Shown here: piece by piece, positions 31,004 to 42,923 of the stretch
How positions within the stretch are numbered: position 1 is the stretch's first letter
Layout: every line of letters starts with the position of its first letter
Source: Cylicocyclus nassatus
Taxonomy: Eukaryota > Nematoda > Chromadorea > Rhabditida > Strongylidae
Length of the DNA stretch: 64,000 bases
Direction: 5' to 3'
NCBI GenBank assembly: GCA_958299035.1
Contig: CATQJL010000001.1
Coordinates: 83,515,071 to 83,579,070, forward strand
The notes under the pieces: model-generated
What the model saw: only the letters and a program-made list of their open reading frames with translations
Told to the model about the DNA's origin: nothing
Database searches by the model: none
Program-made: the position numbers and the translations under genes

Positions 31004-31988
31004 TCGAGGAAAGAACGCAAGAAAAGTACGATGGAAAACGAAGAATATGTGAAATGTCTTCTTCTAACACTGCCATGTATATATACGGGTCCGTTATCAG
31101 ATAAGGAAAAAAATATGTAAACATATCCCTGAGAACCATTTTCTCCGACCCTTATCTTCTGTCTATCTCATGAGAAAAAAAACATAATTTTCCCTATGTT
31201 TATAACTCACAAGCTTTCCGCGCTCTGTATCTGGGAATGCGATCACATCGCCGACATAAACATTTGTCCGCGGCGCTCGTTGTAGTTCTCGCGGCGCCTT
31301 ATGCGCGGACGTTGCATGACGAAACATAATGTTACATAACCTAAGCGTAATAGATGAAAAGATCTGTAAATGCATAGTCACAATGCACTAGATCTAGCTA
31401 ATTCTATACAAGAACGCTCAAAACTCTATCACCGGTGACTCGGAGCAACGCATTACAACCACTACTTCAACTTCAGGAAATCTCCATAGCTGCAGCTTAC
31501 TCACTAGCGTTCTTTCACATTTCTCAACACTTGATCGATCACCATTCCAACAGTTTAACGCCTTGTCGGGCCACTACTCATGAGACACGCGCGATACTTC
31601 AATTCAAAACTCGACACGAAACTTCAATGCTCCGATCCAAAATACTTATGCACTCATCATTTAATCACTCGCGAGACATTTTCCCAAAACAAGATAGAAA
31701 GGCGCCAAAAGAAAGGTCAAAGGAAATCATAGATAGCGAAATCACTATTAAGAAGATGGTTAGAGATAGATGTATGAAATGATCCTAGTTCTACATGCAC
31801 TTTTTCGTCCATGCTGAGAAAAAAAACTACACGAATCTGGCTTTTGATACTGATAACGTAAAATGGAGAAAATTGAGCATGGAACATTTTCAAAGATCGT
31901 TCGTTGCCCACTGCGGAGCGAAGGTTAGTTAAAACCAAAAAAAATTACTCACCTTACATCCAACTTGCTGTTTGCACTCGCTGCTACC
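31004..31988. other. Upstream flank of the gag gene, no LTR recognised
   Basis: Any 5' LTR and primer-binding site of the retroelement should lie here. I looked for a counterpart downstream of the integrase (23531-23807) and downstream of the helicase and found none beyond the 75-bp repeat starting at 31989. GC-rich words such as CCGCGGCGCTCG near 31268-31312 are notable but unassigned. Confidence 0.4.
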
Positions 31989-32063
31989 AGTAAGATCCGG
32001 GCCCGAAAGATATTTCTCTTTGCTAGTAGGCGATACACAGTGGTAATACATGGTTTACTAGAC
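31989..32063. repeat. 75-bp direct repeat, copy 2
   Basis: Identical to 19447-19521 and in the same orientation. It forms one edge of a patch (31989-32397) that shares two separate pieces with the 19.2-19.5 kb area. Confidence 0.85.
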
Positions 32064-32278
32064 ATAATACATGACGGTAAACAGTAAACAGCAGAGGTTG
32101 GAGCCAGACGATCTGTAGGTGAGCGTGCCGCTCTGCAGCTGGGGGTTCCGAGATCTCTCTCTCCTTCCTCTCCGCGGCATCCTCTTGTACGCGGCTCGGC
32201 GCGTTATCAGCGCCATCTGCGCTGCCTTCTGTAAACATCTGTATTAATAGAGGAACTCTTACAGCTTTACACGTTTTG

Positions 32279-32397
32279 AAAAGCGGGTTATTGACATCTT
32301 TTGAAGCTGCAAAGCACAGTCTTGGACTTAGCTCATCCAGGGGAACCGAGAACGATGGATATCCCAAAAGTGTCAATCTGCCGAGCCGCTGCCTTTG
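32279..32397 (+). repeat. 119-bp repeat shared with 19.2 kb, inverted
   Basis: Near-identical reverse complement of 19185-19302. The intervening 32064-32278 has a 117-codon minus-strand reading frame, but it spans three repeat pieces and I do not call it a gene. Confidence 0.8.
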
Positions 32398-32419
32398 AGG
32401 CTCTGCGTTAACTCAGAGA

Positions 32420-32450
32420 TAACTCTGATAACGCAGAGCGTTATCAGAGT
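32420..32450. repeat. Hairpin AACTCTGATAACGC
   Basis: Arms of 14 bp are exact complements around AGA. A related palindrome (ATAATTCAGAGTTAACTCTG and on) lies at 36402-36427. Confidence 0.8.
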
Positions 32451-32456
32451 TATATA

Positions 32457-33723
32457 AAGTGCGGTTCATAATTATACGAACACCCAAAATTTTGTAAGTT
32501 TTCGGACTTTTTGGGAGAAACTCAAAAAGCCGTTGATACCACGCGATAGAACACAGCCGAAAACGGTATATGATTCATAAGAATGGAAATCGATATCAAT
32601 TTTAGGAGTGTTTTTGCGCCTAATGCAAATTTTTAGCGGTTCATAATTATACGAACACCTCAAACAAAGGTCCATTTTTCATTCAAGATTGCAATCGTTT
32701 GAGTCCAAATTTTTTGAAGAGTTACAGTAACAAAGTCTGACATATCTGCTACACGCTGAACCCAGTGCAGTTCAAAACGAGGACCGTTCCTTTTTTCAGA
32801 AGGCGCGTATTCGTGCCGTTTTTCAACCAAGTTCCATCCTTAGCCACAGACTTAGCACGATTTCGAGCCTCAAAACTCAGCTTCTCTCTTGCGCAAACAT
32901 TTGATATGAAGCAGCTGCAATGTTTGTATGATGATATTTCTGTATCAAAGTTTTTGGGTTTTTTTCTAGAACTGATCTTGCGGCTGTGGAGCTACAAACC
33001 AAGTAAAGGTGGTTTTTTGCAATAGTAAAAACAGTATTTCTGGTGAAATAACTTCTGCGTGACCAAAACAAACGCTCATCGCTGCTGATTTTTTCTAGGC
33101 AAATATAAAGTCTTGTAAACTTCTACATACTATATGCTTACTTCATTGTGCGGCTTCAGAAGCTGAGTTTTGAGGCTCGAATTCGTGGTAACTCTGTGGT
33201 AAGGTTGGAACTTGGTCGAAAAACGGCACGAAAACGCAAAGATTTTCAAAGCGTTAGACAAAATACCTATCGCAAGAGCTTATTTCATCTCAAAGCTGTG
33301 GTAGAAGCTAATTAGAGCGCGTAAACCACAGAAGAACGGATGTTTCTGGAGCCCAACCACCTAGAAAGCATTTAGCTCCTTTTGAAAAAAGTAACGATCC
33401 TCTTTTTGAACTGCACTGAATTTAGTATATAGCAGATATGTCAGACTTTGTTACTGTAACTCTTCAAAAAATTTGGACTCAAACGATTGCAATCTTGAAT
33501 AAAAAATGGACCTTTGTTTGAGGTGTTCTTATAATTATGAACCGCTAAAAATTCGCATTAGCCGCAAAAACACTCCTACAGTTGAGATCGATTTCCATTC
33601 TTATGGATCACATACCGTTTTCGGCTGTATTCTATCGCTGGTACCAACCGCTTTTTGAGTTTCTCTCAAAAAGTCCAAAAAATTACAAAATTTGTGGTGT
33701 TCGTATAATTATGAACCGCACTT
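32457..33723. mobile_element. 1.27-kb foldback, mariner-type, long TIRs
   Basis: TA stands outside both ends. Terminal inverted repeats start AAGTGCGGTTCATAATTATA and extend several hundred bp (about 32457-32970 against 33200-33723). A second copy of the terminal word (GCGGTTCATAATTATACGAA) occurs inside each arm. No transposase ORF. The arms are too diverged for a recent hairpin copy. Confidence 0.85.
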
Positions 33724-33860
33724 TATCACGACTTTACGAAACTCAGACTTATGCTTATTATAACTTTGAATTCCGCTTTTGAAGTTTCGAGTTCAAACAC
33801 ATGGCTGGAGTTTCTATATGCTGCATCATGAGCTGTGCTGCAGGTCACCGCAAAAGGAGC

Positions 33861-33930
33861 ATTCAAATTGAGACTCGAACCTGTTCAGTCTAGCGTAATG
33901 ATCCTATCACCAAGCCGCTAGGCCACGACA
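33861..33930 (-). ncRNA. tRNA-like relic or SINE head
   Basis: On the minus strand a TGGCCTAGCGG box A and a GGTTCGAGTCT box B stand at tRNA spacing. The flanking acceptor strands do not pair and the anticodon arm is weak, so this is not a working tRNA gene. A tRNA-derived SINE or pseudogene is likely. Confidence 0.45.
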
Positions 33931-34005
33931 CATCGTTGAAGCGTGAATTTGCTTTGCCATAATGTGCTCATTGCGTTAACATAAAGCATGTCAAAACAAG
34001 TTATA

Positions 34006-35557
34006 CAGTGCTGGCCAAAACTATAGATCCACTATAAAAAACTGCCGTAGTTCATCTGCTTTTTAACGAATTGATCTGAAATTTGGTACAGCTGTGTGTT
34101 CAACAGGCTTTCATCAGTGACCGGAGCGGATCCCGCTTTCGTTAGATTATTCAGGAGAAAAATCAAAAATTTCGAAAAAAGCAGGCTCGAAGGTTGGCCA
34201 AAACTATAGATCCACCTAAAATTTTTGTCCGCTAAAGTAATTCTCGACTTCCAAAGTCTTTTGTGCATATACATAGTCGAAAGTCAAAGCAGTGGCTTTA
34301 GTCCAGCTGCGACATACTTTAATAAGAAACGCTTATCTGCTCTTTTTACTTAAAAAATACTTTCACGCGTTTTTGTTCCCGAGAATGTGTTCTTATGGCT
34401 AATTTCGCAGTTTCTTGACTGGTTTGGAACCGATAGGTCTCCATCCATCTTATAGATGCTCAGCAGTGTGAGCAGTAAAAAAAAATTCGAGTTTTCGTAT
34501 TCAAAGCGCACCCGACATAGACTTAGCCGCGGGCCTGCGCTCGAATTTTTGCCTTCAAAATTGGTGTACGCTATTTTTGCAAGCTCAAAATGATGTAGAA
34601 ACATTATTTAGCATTATTTACACAAAAGAAGTTTGCAAGTCATAGTCACGATTGTTCGCGAAGTCGCATTTCAACACCTTTTCAAAGCATAAGTCTTGCG
34701 GTGTGTTCGGCAATTTCAAAGTACTTACTAAATGGTACCTTCCTTGAGTTTTGCCATTGTTTAGCTGCTAATTAGTGAATACACCCTCTACTGTATGTTG
34801 TCTTGTGACTCACATAAGCATTATGATCAGAACCAGAAATAACTTTGTGGCTTGTTGCAAATCACTTTTTTGCAGGATGAAGTCCTCAGTTAGCATGCAT
34901 AATGGGATCTGCATAGACCTGCAACCACTGCATACGCACTCTAATACATACCAACAATGTCATTACTCCAGTTCACGCTCATGACAACAATCCAGAAAGA
35001 GTTTGAAGGGAAAAATTCGAGCGAAGGCCCGCGGCTAAGTCTATGTCGGGTGCGCTCTGAATACGAAAACTCGAATTTTTTTTTACTGCTCACACTGCTG
35101 AGCATCTATAAGATAGATGGAGACCTATCGCTTCCAAACCAGTCAAGAAACTGCGAAATTAGCCATAAAAACACATTCTTGGGAACAAAATACGCGTGAA
35201 AGTATTTTTTTAAGTAAAAAGAGCAGATAAGCGTTTCTTATTAAAGTATGTCGCAGCTGGACTAAAGCCACTGCTTTTACTTTCGACCACGTATATGCAC
35301 AAAAGACTTTGGAAGTCGAGAATTACTTTAGCGGACAAAAATTTTAGGTGGATCTATAGTTTTGGCCAACCTTCGAGCCTGCTTTTTTCGAAATTTTTGA
35401 TTTTTCTCCTGAATAATCTAACGAAAGCGGGATCCGCTCCGGCCACTGATGGAAGCCTGTTGAACACACAGCTGTACCAAATTTCAGATCAATTCGTTGA
35501 AAAGCAGATGAACTACGGCAGTTTTTTATAGTGGATCTATAGTTTTGGCCAGCACTG
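34006..35557. mobile_element. 1.55-kb Tc1-type foldback element
   Basis: TA flanks both ends and the termini read CAGTGCTGGCCAAAACTATA, very close to the Tc1 terminus of C. elegans. Arms of about 550 bp (34006-34560 and 34995-35557) surround a 430-bp unpaired centre. The same short word GGCCAAAACTATAGATCCAC recurs 190 bp inside each arm. There is no transposase: a non-autonomous element. Confidence 0.9.
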
Positions 35558-35789
35558 TATCATAGCCTCCCTCATTTTTATTTCTGTCGAGAAGTGGTGG
35601 CTTATCGCACGTAGTGGTCTTTTGCGCAGCCGAAAGCTTCATAGAATAGAGAGAGCGGATGACTACGCAGTGATACGAAATTAAATAAATTAAAAAATAA
35701 AATAAAAAATAATAAAAATAATCAAATACGAAATACGAAAATTTGCGCACAAATTCCTCCGGACAAGGTTTGCCCTCATTCACTTTAGC

Positions 35790-36010
35790 TCACCTATCAT
35801 AATCCTACCGTAACCTCTTCAGATGTCCACCACGGTATAAAATGAATATCATATTCGTGATCAGCGCACCGAATAACGCCACCGGTCCAAGTTTCTTTCA
35901 TTTTCGTAGGTTTCTCCTGTCTGCCGTAAACCTACCGTAACCCGGCTATATGACTCCGTGGTGAAAAATGAGTACCATATTCGTGATCGACGCTCCGAAT
36001 AACCTCTGGG
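35790..36010 (+). repeat. Two degenerate copies of a ~120-bp dispersed unit
   Basis: CCTACCGTAACC, then ATGAATATCATATTCGTGAT, then CGAATAAC is repeated about 120 bp later with changes. Related units occur at 43440-43850, 47190-47450 and 56690-56890. Confidence 0.6.
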
Positions 36011-36934
36011 CTAAGATTTTTCAAAATTTCCAAACTTCGCAAATTACAGCGCACCACGATACCCCCCCCCCCCCCGCATCATGCCTGCTGAAACGACCAA
36101 AATGTACTCCGGAAGACTTTTTAGCTGCCCTTCTTCTTTTTGCGCTATTTCTCTTTCTCTAACCAAAATCAGAGTTGCCTCTGAGTTCCACGATAGACTG
36201 GAACGCGCACCAAACTCAGAGTTATCGTAGAGCTCAATTGCGCGTTTGGTGGTGCTGCTTCACGTGCAGAACGATTTGGACAATGTTGGTCTGCTAGAAA
36301 TAAACCATCGGCTACGGAGTATCTTTCCATATCGTCGCTTACCAATTGGTCTGTTCAAGCACCTGTTAGGGGGGTCAAAAAGGTGCGCATTACCTCAGAG
36401 ATAATTCAGAGTTAACTCTGAATTATAACTCTCAGTTTCGACAGGTTTACTACCGACCCAGTTTTCACCATGTAACGCTTACACGCCCTTTAAACGAGCT
36501 ATGGATAGCGAATGTTGATCGAAAAATTCGTGAAGGAAACGCAAGCAAGATTTCGCGCTAGCCTGCTAAAAGTACTATCACTTAAAATGGGGTTTAATGA
36601 ATACGCAACGCTAACTAAGCAGCGCGACTGACAAAGAGTGATAGTACGAGGTTGGTAAACTTTCGTATCCCTATGTCTTCAGTTTCCCGGCAATAGTGAC
36701 AATTTTGGGCAGAGAAGCGTGAAAAAGAAGAACAAGAAAAATGAAAATGTTTTTTCTAAATTTTCTTCGCTCTAGGCGAAAAACCATGCATCACAAAGTA
36801 TTTTAGTCAAGCATTCGGTTTAGGGTAGTCTATGGCAAAAAAGCACTCAGAATGTTACATGGGTTTTCGTAAATAATAATCTTTGCCCAGGGAAGCTATT
36901 TGACGTGTTGGACTTGAGTAATCATGGTACGGTA
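36011..36934. other. No gene; C tract and short palindrome
   Basis: Contains a run of 14 C at 36062-36075 and a 26-bp perfect palindrome at 36402-36427. The stretch 36480-36730 resembles 57190-57390 (words CAAGCAAGATTTCG/CAAGCGAGATTTCG and CCTGCTAAA), so it is probably another old repeat. Confidence 0.5.
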
Positions 36935-38214
36935 CACAGATGCGATAAGGTGAGAATGACTCTTCCAGGGTGAAGGGGGTCACAGTGGTCGCAGCCCCTC
37001 CAGGGTGAAGGGTGTTTTACTCGGTAGAGAAATCATAAAATGTCGACGGGGGGGGGGAGCCATCATTTTTCCTAGTCAAAGTTCATAATTTCCAATTCCT
37101 TACCACTGTTTGTCTTTATTCTGAAATGTGAAGTGATACGCTGCTGGATTAGCACACAATCATATTTCTGACCAGCACCTTGTTCCTTTTACCATTTTTA
37201 CATCGGCCTTTCTGTTTTTGGAATTACCATAGATGATGTGCATGCGAGAACATTTGTTTCGGAAAGAGTTAGACAATTTTTAAGCATTTACGAATTTTTT
37301 TAAAAAGAAATTCGTAATTTCTGTAGATGAACAGCAACGTCAGCAAGGTGAATGTTTTTAAAATCACCTTGTCTTCCGCTTTTAGAGAATATATAGTTTG
37401 CCTCGAGTCTGTTGAAAAAGTGCCTGGTGAAGAGTGTGGGTAGTGATTTCTGGATATTTTCGAGTCTTTTAGGATGGAAAAATCCGTAACTTCTGAAGAT
37501 GAACATAATTCACGCCGATATGGCTACCATTGGCTACCATTACCAATGCCTGGTGTCCATTAAAAAAGTGCCTGGGTGAAGGGTGTCTTAGTGATTTCTG
37601 GAGATTTTCGAGTTTTTAACATAGAAGAATTCATAACTTTTTTAGATGAACATCTTGTACGCCGGGATGGTCACCGCTGGAACCGCCTCGTCCTCCGCTT
37701 TTAGAAAATATATACTTTGCTTGGGGTCCATCAGAAAAAGTCCCGGGTGAAGGGTGGGTGAGACTTTTATAATGGGAGTGCTCAAGTAGACGTCTTTTTA
37801 CAATGGTAAAAAAGCCTGTACTTGAGCATTCCCATTATAAAAGTCTCACCCACCCTTCACCAGGCACTTTTTTTAGCGGACCCCAGGCAAAGTATATATT
37901 TTCTGAGAGCGGAAAATGAGGCGGTTCTAATGGTGACCATCTCGCCGTAAAAGATGTTCATCTACAAAAGTTATGAATTTTTTTTAATGTCAAAAACTCG
38001 AAAATCTCCAGAAATCACTACTCACACCCGTCATCAAGCACTTTTTTCAACAGACTCCTCCTTTCCTATACATTGAAAATTCACGCACAAAATATCTCCT
38101 TTCTTAACCTTACCTCACTGTTGATTTTTTTCTCGGCTTTTGGTGAAGGGGGTCACTTTGGTCCCGGCTCAGGGGTGAAGAGGGGGTGAGAAAAGTCTCA
38201 CACTATCGCACCTG
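36935..38214. mobile_element. 1.28-kb foldback element, TA-flanked
   Basis: Left end near TACACAGATGCGATAAGGTG, right end complement of CAGGTGCGATAGTGTGAG. The body is a long imperfect palindrome centred near 37803. The strongest pairing is around GAGACTTTTATAATGGGAGT at 37762 and its complement at 37837. GGGTGAAGGGTG words recur many times inside each arm. Non-coding. Confidence 0.75.
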
Positions 38215-39401
38215 TAGTACGGTAGCACAGGTCTTGTGCTTTACAGTAAAACCCCACAAAGTAGGTACACCATGGGATATGTGACCGGTGCTACTGGAAA
38301 TATATGATGAAAGCACTATTTTCTCAAATACAATATTTGCTTCCCCCCCCCCCTCCCTTCCCCGGACAAAGCTACCGCTGGCGATCTAGGACCCGGCGTT
38401 TATATTAGCCGGAGAGCGCATGAGGGCGAAATCTCACAACGGTTTAGCTACGTGTCCCGAGATTTATGCGCCCTAGTCCGGCATTAGCCTAATCTTTCCT
38501 ATCGGAGCTCTTCCTTTCCAAAGGATCAAAACGAGGTTTGAAAATGAAGGGAATCTGATTTGCAAGTGTAGTCCCGAGTCCAACGTAAACTGCCCATCAC
38601 CTCTTTCTGTTCTGTCTCTGGTCAACATCCGCGGCCGCTGCGAAGCATTAATGACTCGTTCGTGTATTGCTATCACTTGCACGTGGTGTCAAATGATCAG
38701 TTAAATGCCTGTAAATTAACAAAAATTTATTCGTTTCGTTGTTGTCGGGTATGGTTGCAAGGGAACTTTTCTATCCGTTTATGTCCGTCCGTTATTGCCT
38801 CAAACTCCACGTCTTCGTCAGCTCGGCCAATCTTACTGAATCAGACCATCCTGTTTCGCTACTCTTGATAGTCAGCCTGACCGATTTCAGAAATTGCCCG
38901 CTATCTGCAGGTTTAGTTGATAAAACCAACTATAGTAATGCCATTATTGGTGTTCAAATTAGCTCGTCTGATCTAATAGAAATTCATATTTTGATGCCCC
39001 TTCGAATCCTACAAATTACTTTCTCTGAGACAGTGATCTCCATGTTCGGACTTTGAGCGTGCTACTTTAGAATTTTGTTCCCCACTGCAAATTTGATTAC
39101 CGGGGTCAAGTCAGCTACTACCTTTCCCCGCAGGCTCGTTGATGCTTAACCAGCCAATCATTATCAGCTTAGAAGAAACAATTCTACAGTTTCTTGGTCT
39201 ACGGCAGGCATACGGGGTTAAGATCTCGCATCTCGCTGAAACTTTACACAGGGGGTTATTCAACATGACTTGATTACGATTATAATAACCATTCTTCACG
39301 ATAGCGGGTGAGTGTAAATCTATGTATAGGGTAATAATGGAATTCGCTGAAACTTGCCCAGTACGGCTATTTGGCATGGCACTCACGAATATGATGTACT
39401 A
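38215..39401. other. No gene recognised
   Basis: Short ORFs only. No domain or repeat structure was evident apart from a C run near 38345. Confidence 0.4.
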
Positions 39402-40715
39402 CTCAGACAATCACAGGCTCTCAGCCGGCGGCCACAAAGCCACCGCGAAAACCCACCAAAAGCGCGGTGGCCTCATTGCGGCCACTTTCGCTTCCCGCTG
39501 AAGCCCTCATAGCAGTCCGCCCGCTGCCAGCTTTAGCCTCCCGCTCATTGCCATATTTGTAGCCCGCTCGCTTCTACAGTTCTCAGCGGGAAGCGGCAGT
39601 GAGGCGATAATGCCACGGCGCTTTTGGTGGGTTTTCGCGGTGGCTTTGTGGCTGCCGGCTGAAAATCTTGTCTGTGTAGCTTCTTGTTATGCTTGGACTA
39701 CAACGTTGTAACTTCGATTAATTCATTATAACGATGACAAGTAACAATGAAGAACATAACCATCTGGAGATATGACCACATGGAGAAATTGATATGGCCC
39801 CAGATGGTTATGTTCTTCATTGTTACTTGCCAACGTTATAATGAATTAATTGAAGTTACAACGTTGTAGCCCAAGCATAACAAGAAGCTACACAGACAAG
39901 ATTTTCAGCCGGCAGCCACAAAGCCACCGCGAAAACCCACCAAAAGCTCCGTGCCTTATCGCCTCACTGCCGCTTCCCGCTTTCTTTAAAGGTAGGAAGT
40001 GTCGGTAGCCCAAAAGCTTAAAGGTTAGCTTAGATCGTATACTACGACTATGTACGGCCACGTTTGTAAACTCTGGATAAAGGTTATAACTAATGAAATG
40101 GCAAGTAACAGTTAAGTGGATGAGTACGCAAGTACGCAGTGATACACACGCATAGATTTACGTTCTTTAGAACAGAAAATATGCTGATAATAGACCTTGA
40201 GGGTACAAACATTGATAAAACGATCCATATGGGGAGCGGCGACAAAGCAATACACATTCCACTGCGATAAATATATTCACAAACATGAGTGAGGAACTGC
40301 CAGTGTTAGCGCGCAATGCAGGGGTTTCTCATGCGAATCAACAATCCATTCGCGCCTGAGTATCGTTCAGGCAACTGTCAGTTCTGATCCAAAACCATTT
40401 TCCTTATGTTGTGCAACACTTCCTCTGGAATTGTGTGCGTCTTCGTCGGTGACTGCAGCGTCTAAGAGAAGCTGTAATTGACTACTGTAATTGATTACAA
40501 ACATCATGAAATGCCTGCAAAAGAGAGAGTAGTTGGAAATATATAGATATACATCAAAGACAGACATTAGACAGAGAGAAACGCAAGACAAATATGGTAC
40601 AGCAATTAGTGGAAGTATGAAAGCCCTAATTTCATTTCTAGGAGGTAGGGAGACTTTATCAAGCCTTGACGATAAAAAGAGACAGAAACTAGTTTCACAT
40701 CACAGCTGTAAATAA

Positions 40716-40890
40716 CTATCGTCGATTCGTTGACTGCGCGGACTGGACATAACCGCGGAGCACGCGCCGCGTGGTAAAACGCTTGCTCCAATACAAGATC
40801 GCCATTGTTCGTGTTCTCGCAACATGTTAACCACGCCGCATGTGGTCCGCAGCGCTTCAGCAATCCGTACGGTCAACGAATCGACGATAG
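40716..40890. mobile_element. 175-bp foldback unit nested in the 3.3-kb element
   Basis: CTATCGTCGATTCGTTGAC at the left pairs with GTCAACGAATCGACGATAG at the right. The interior has a second pair around GCGGACTGG-like sequence. Confidence 0.75.
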
Positions 40891-40973
40891 CTGCGTTGAC
40901 GAACGACTGCGTGCCAAACAATTTTCCGTAAAACTGTAAACCTTATATGTGCTCACTGTACAAGTACAGTCGA

Positions 40974-41240
40974 TTCATTTCATATGATCATGTGTGCACC
41001 CGCACACACCGTCCATCTTTGGCGTCCCCATCTCGGATTTGCGATCGCAAAAACGCGAGAGAGTGAGCAATTGCTATCGCTTACATCATTTAGAGATAAA
41101 TAGTACCTGAAAAGAAAAGAAAACAGCGAGAAAACATCAGAATCGCTTAACGGAAGGGTTGCGTCCTCCAAGAATCCAGGATGGGTACGCCAAAGATGGA
41201 CGGTGTGTGCAATGGCACACATGATCATATGAAATGAACC
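40974..41240. mobile_element. 267-bp foldback unit nested in the 3.3-kb element
   Basis: TTCATTTCATATGATCATGT and CACACACCGTCCATCTTTGG at the left pair with their complements at the right (41170-41239). Confidence 0.8.
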
Positions 41241-42923
41241 GACGGTACATCATTGAAAAGGTGCGCACTGTGTTTCGATGAATGCACTTGGCTTCGAAAT
41301 GAGAATTTTACTTTTTGAAAAGGCCGATCGGTAGAAACACGTGCGACGAAAACAACTTACGCTGTGTGTATCACTCAGACTAAACCTCAAATCAATCCTT
41401 TCTCACTCAATGAACTTTGCGTACAACACGCTGGCGTGGAGTGAGCCGTGATGGTCGTTCGTTGCGTAAAAGGTCATGTTTTCGCGCGTGATCCGCTGAG
41501 GCTGAGAGTTTTTCCTCGAAAAAATTTCAAACACAGGATTGAAGAAGCAAAGCATAGCGACGCCCTCTAATCAATAAGCATTTCGAAAATGGACGCATGC
41601 GAAACGCAATGATGCAGATCTTTGAGCGCAAAGAGAGCACGCTTGTAGTCGAATGATGTGACAGCGGCGAAAATGTTGAGAGAAAGGCACTTTTATGTTT
41701 ACATTCGTAAAATGAGTGAATAGATGGTTTTTTACGGTTTTCGAGAGAGTTTGAAAAAGAGTTTTTATTACATTGTGCAGTGGATGTTTTGATTCAAAAA
41801 CAAACGGGGCTTTCATTAAGCACTTCTTCCGGTTGGATAGACAGTCAAACATAGAGAACAAAAGAAATCTGATATATAAAGAATCGTTAGCTCAATTCAA
41901 AAATCTTCAAATAGCGGGGAACCACGACGAGTCCCGAAGCAAACGCTCTTCCAAATAGCGCCTATGGCCCCGGGCAGACTTCACGCGATTTGATAGTCGC
42001 GACTGAATTGCGAGGAGACAACTGTTACAACATCATTCCATGCAGATCAACTTGCATTCGGTTGTGATACTTTTCCAAACCGAAATTTTTGAATGTGAAA
42101 TGAAAATGAATGGAAATCTTGGCGACTACTTGAAATGCTTGATCTTGGCGACTACTTGGCGAGTACTTGAAATGAAGCACTGAATGATAACGAAAATGAA
42201 AACAAAGAAAAGCAAAGATGAAAACAAAGATTAGGCAACAAGAAATGAAAAAATGACGCGAGCCCACGCTGCCAATCTCGTTTGCCTGCACATCTAACTT
42301 TTCTGGTGCGATCAACAATGTCTCGAGCGGGCAACGATATGGCATCCAGTTGGCAGCCACAATACGGCGTTATGAATTAAGGCTGCCTGCTCATAGCATT
42401 GATGCGGCCCGCTGACAGAAATCTTGTATTCGCAGCCCCATCGTTTCACGGTCGCTGCCAGCTTAACGGAGTCGCTGCCTCATCGTCGCCTTTTGGCTGC
42501 TTTTGTAGGAATGAATGCGCTCTGCAGCTATTTTCTGACTCATGGAAGATTATAGCTGCCCGCTGGTAGCCCGTCGCTGCCCGCTCACCGCCATTCCTAC
42601 AATGTCGTCGCCCGCTCACTGCCACTTTTGCAGTATCGCCGCCCGTACAGTGAAACTGCCCTTTATCGCCGCCGGCTGAGAGCCTGTGATTGTCTGAGTA
42701 GCTGGCTTACCCGGCTCCGCCCGGCCCTGTCAAACACTGTAATAAAGTTCCCATCCCTATCACTGTACAGCCTTTCCCTGTGCACACTTCTACATGCAAT
42801 TCCCTATTCCTGCTGTGTTAGTAATCAGCATGCTCACCTACCTCCCTCAACAACCCCCAGCTCGTAGCTCAAACTTTGCAAAAAATCAATAAAGTCGAAA
42901 AAAGTAAGGGTCATTCCAAAAAC

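Larger units (their letters stand above)
39402..42698. mobile_element. 3.3-kb nested non-autonomous element, CTCAGACAATC family
   Basis: Both ends are CTCAGACAATCACAGGCTCT with its complement at the right, each flanked by TA. Subterminal zones are GC-rich and made of repeated CCGCTCACTGCC-like words. Palindromes near 39430-39655 and 39590-39990 lie inside. Two further inverted-repeat units (40716-40890 and 40974-41240) are nested in the middle. Nothing inside looks like a transposase. Confidence 0.75.

Noticed and set aside
31435..31782. A 115-codon + strand ORF
   Set aside because: No domain, no splice context and composition like its surroundings.
19447..32063. The 75-bp direct repeats as LTRs of the retroelement
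   Set aside because: Only 75 bp match, flanks diverge at once on both sides, there is no TG...CA boundary shared by both copies, and copy 1 abuts an unrelated KCTD fragment and a MITE.
32023..32376. A 117-codon minus-strand ORF
   Set aside because: Built from two repeat pieces shared with the 19-kb area and the spacer between them.
36062..36075. Homopolymer C and G runs (also 18990-19004 and 59789-59820) as regulatory or G-quadruplex sites
   Set aside because: They are single homopolymer runs prone to sequencing or assembly error and not placed near a recognised promoter.
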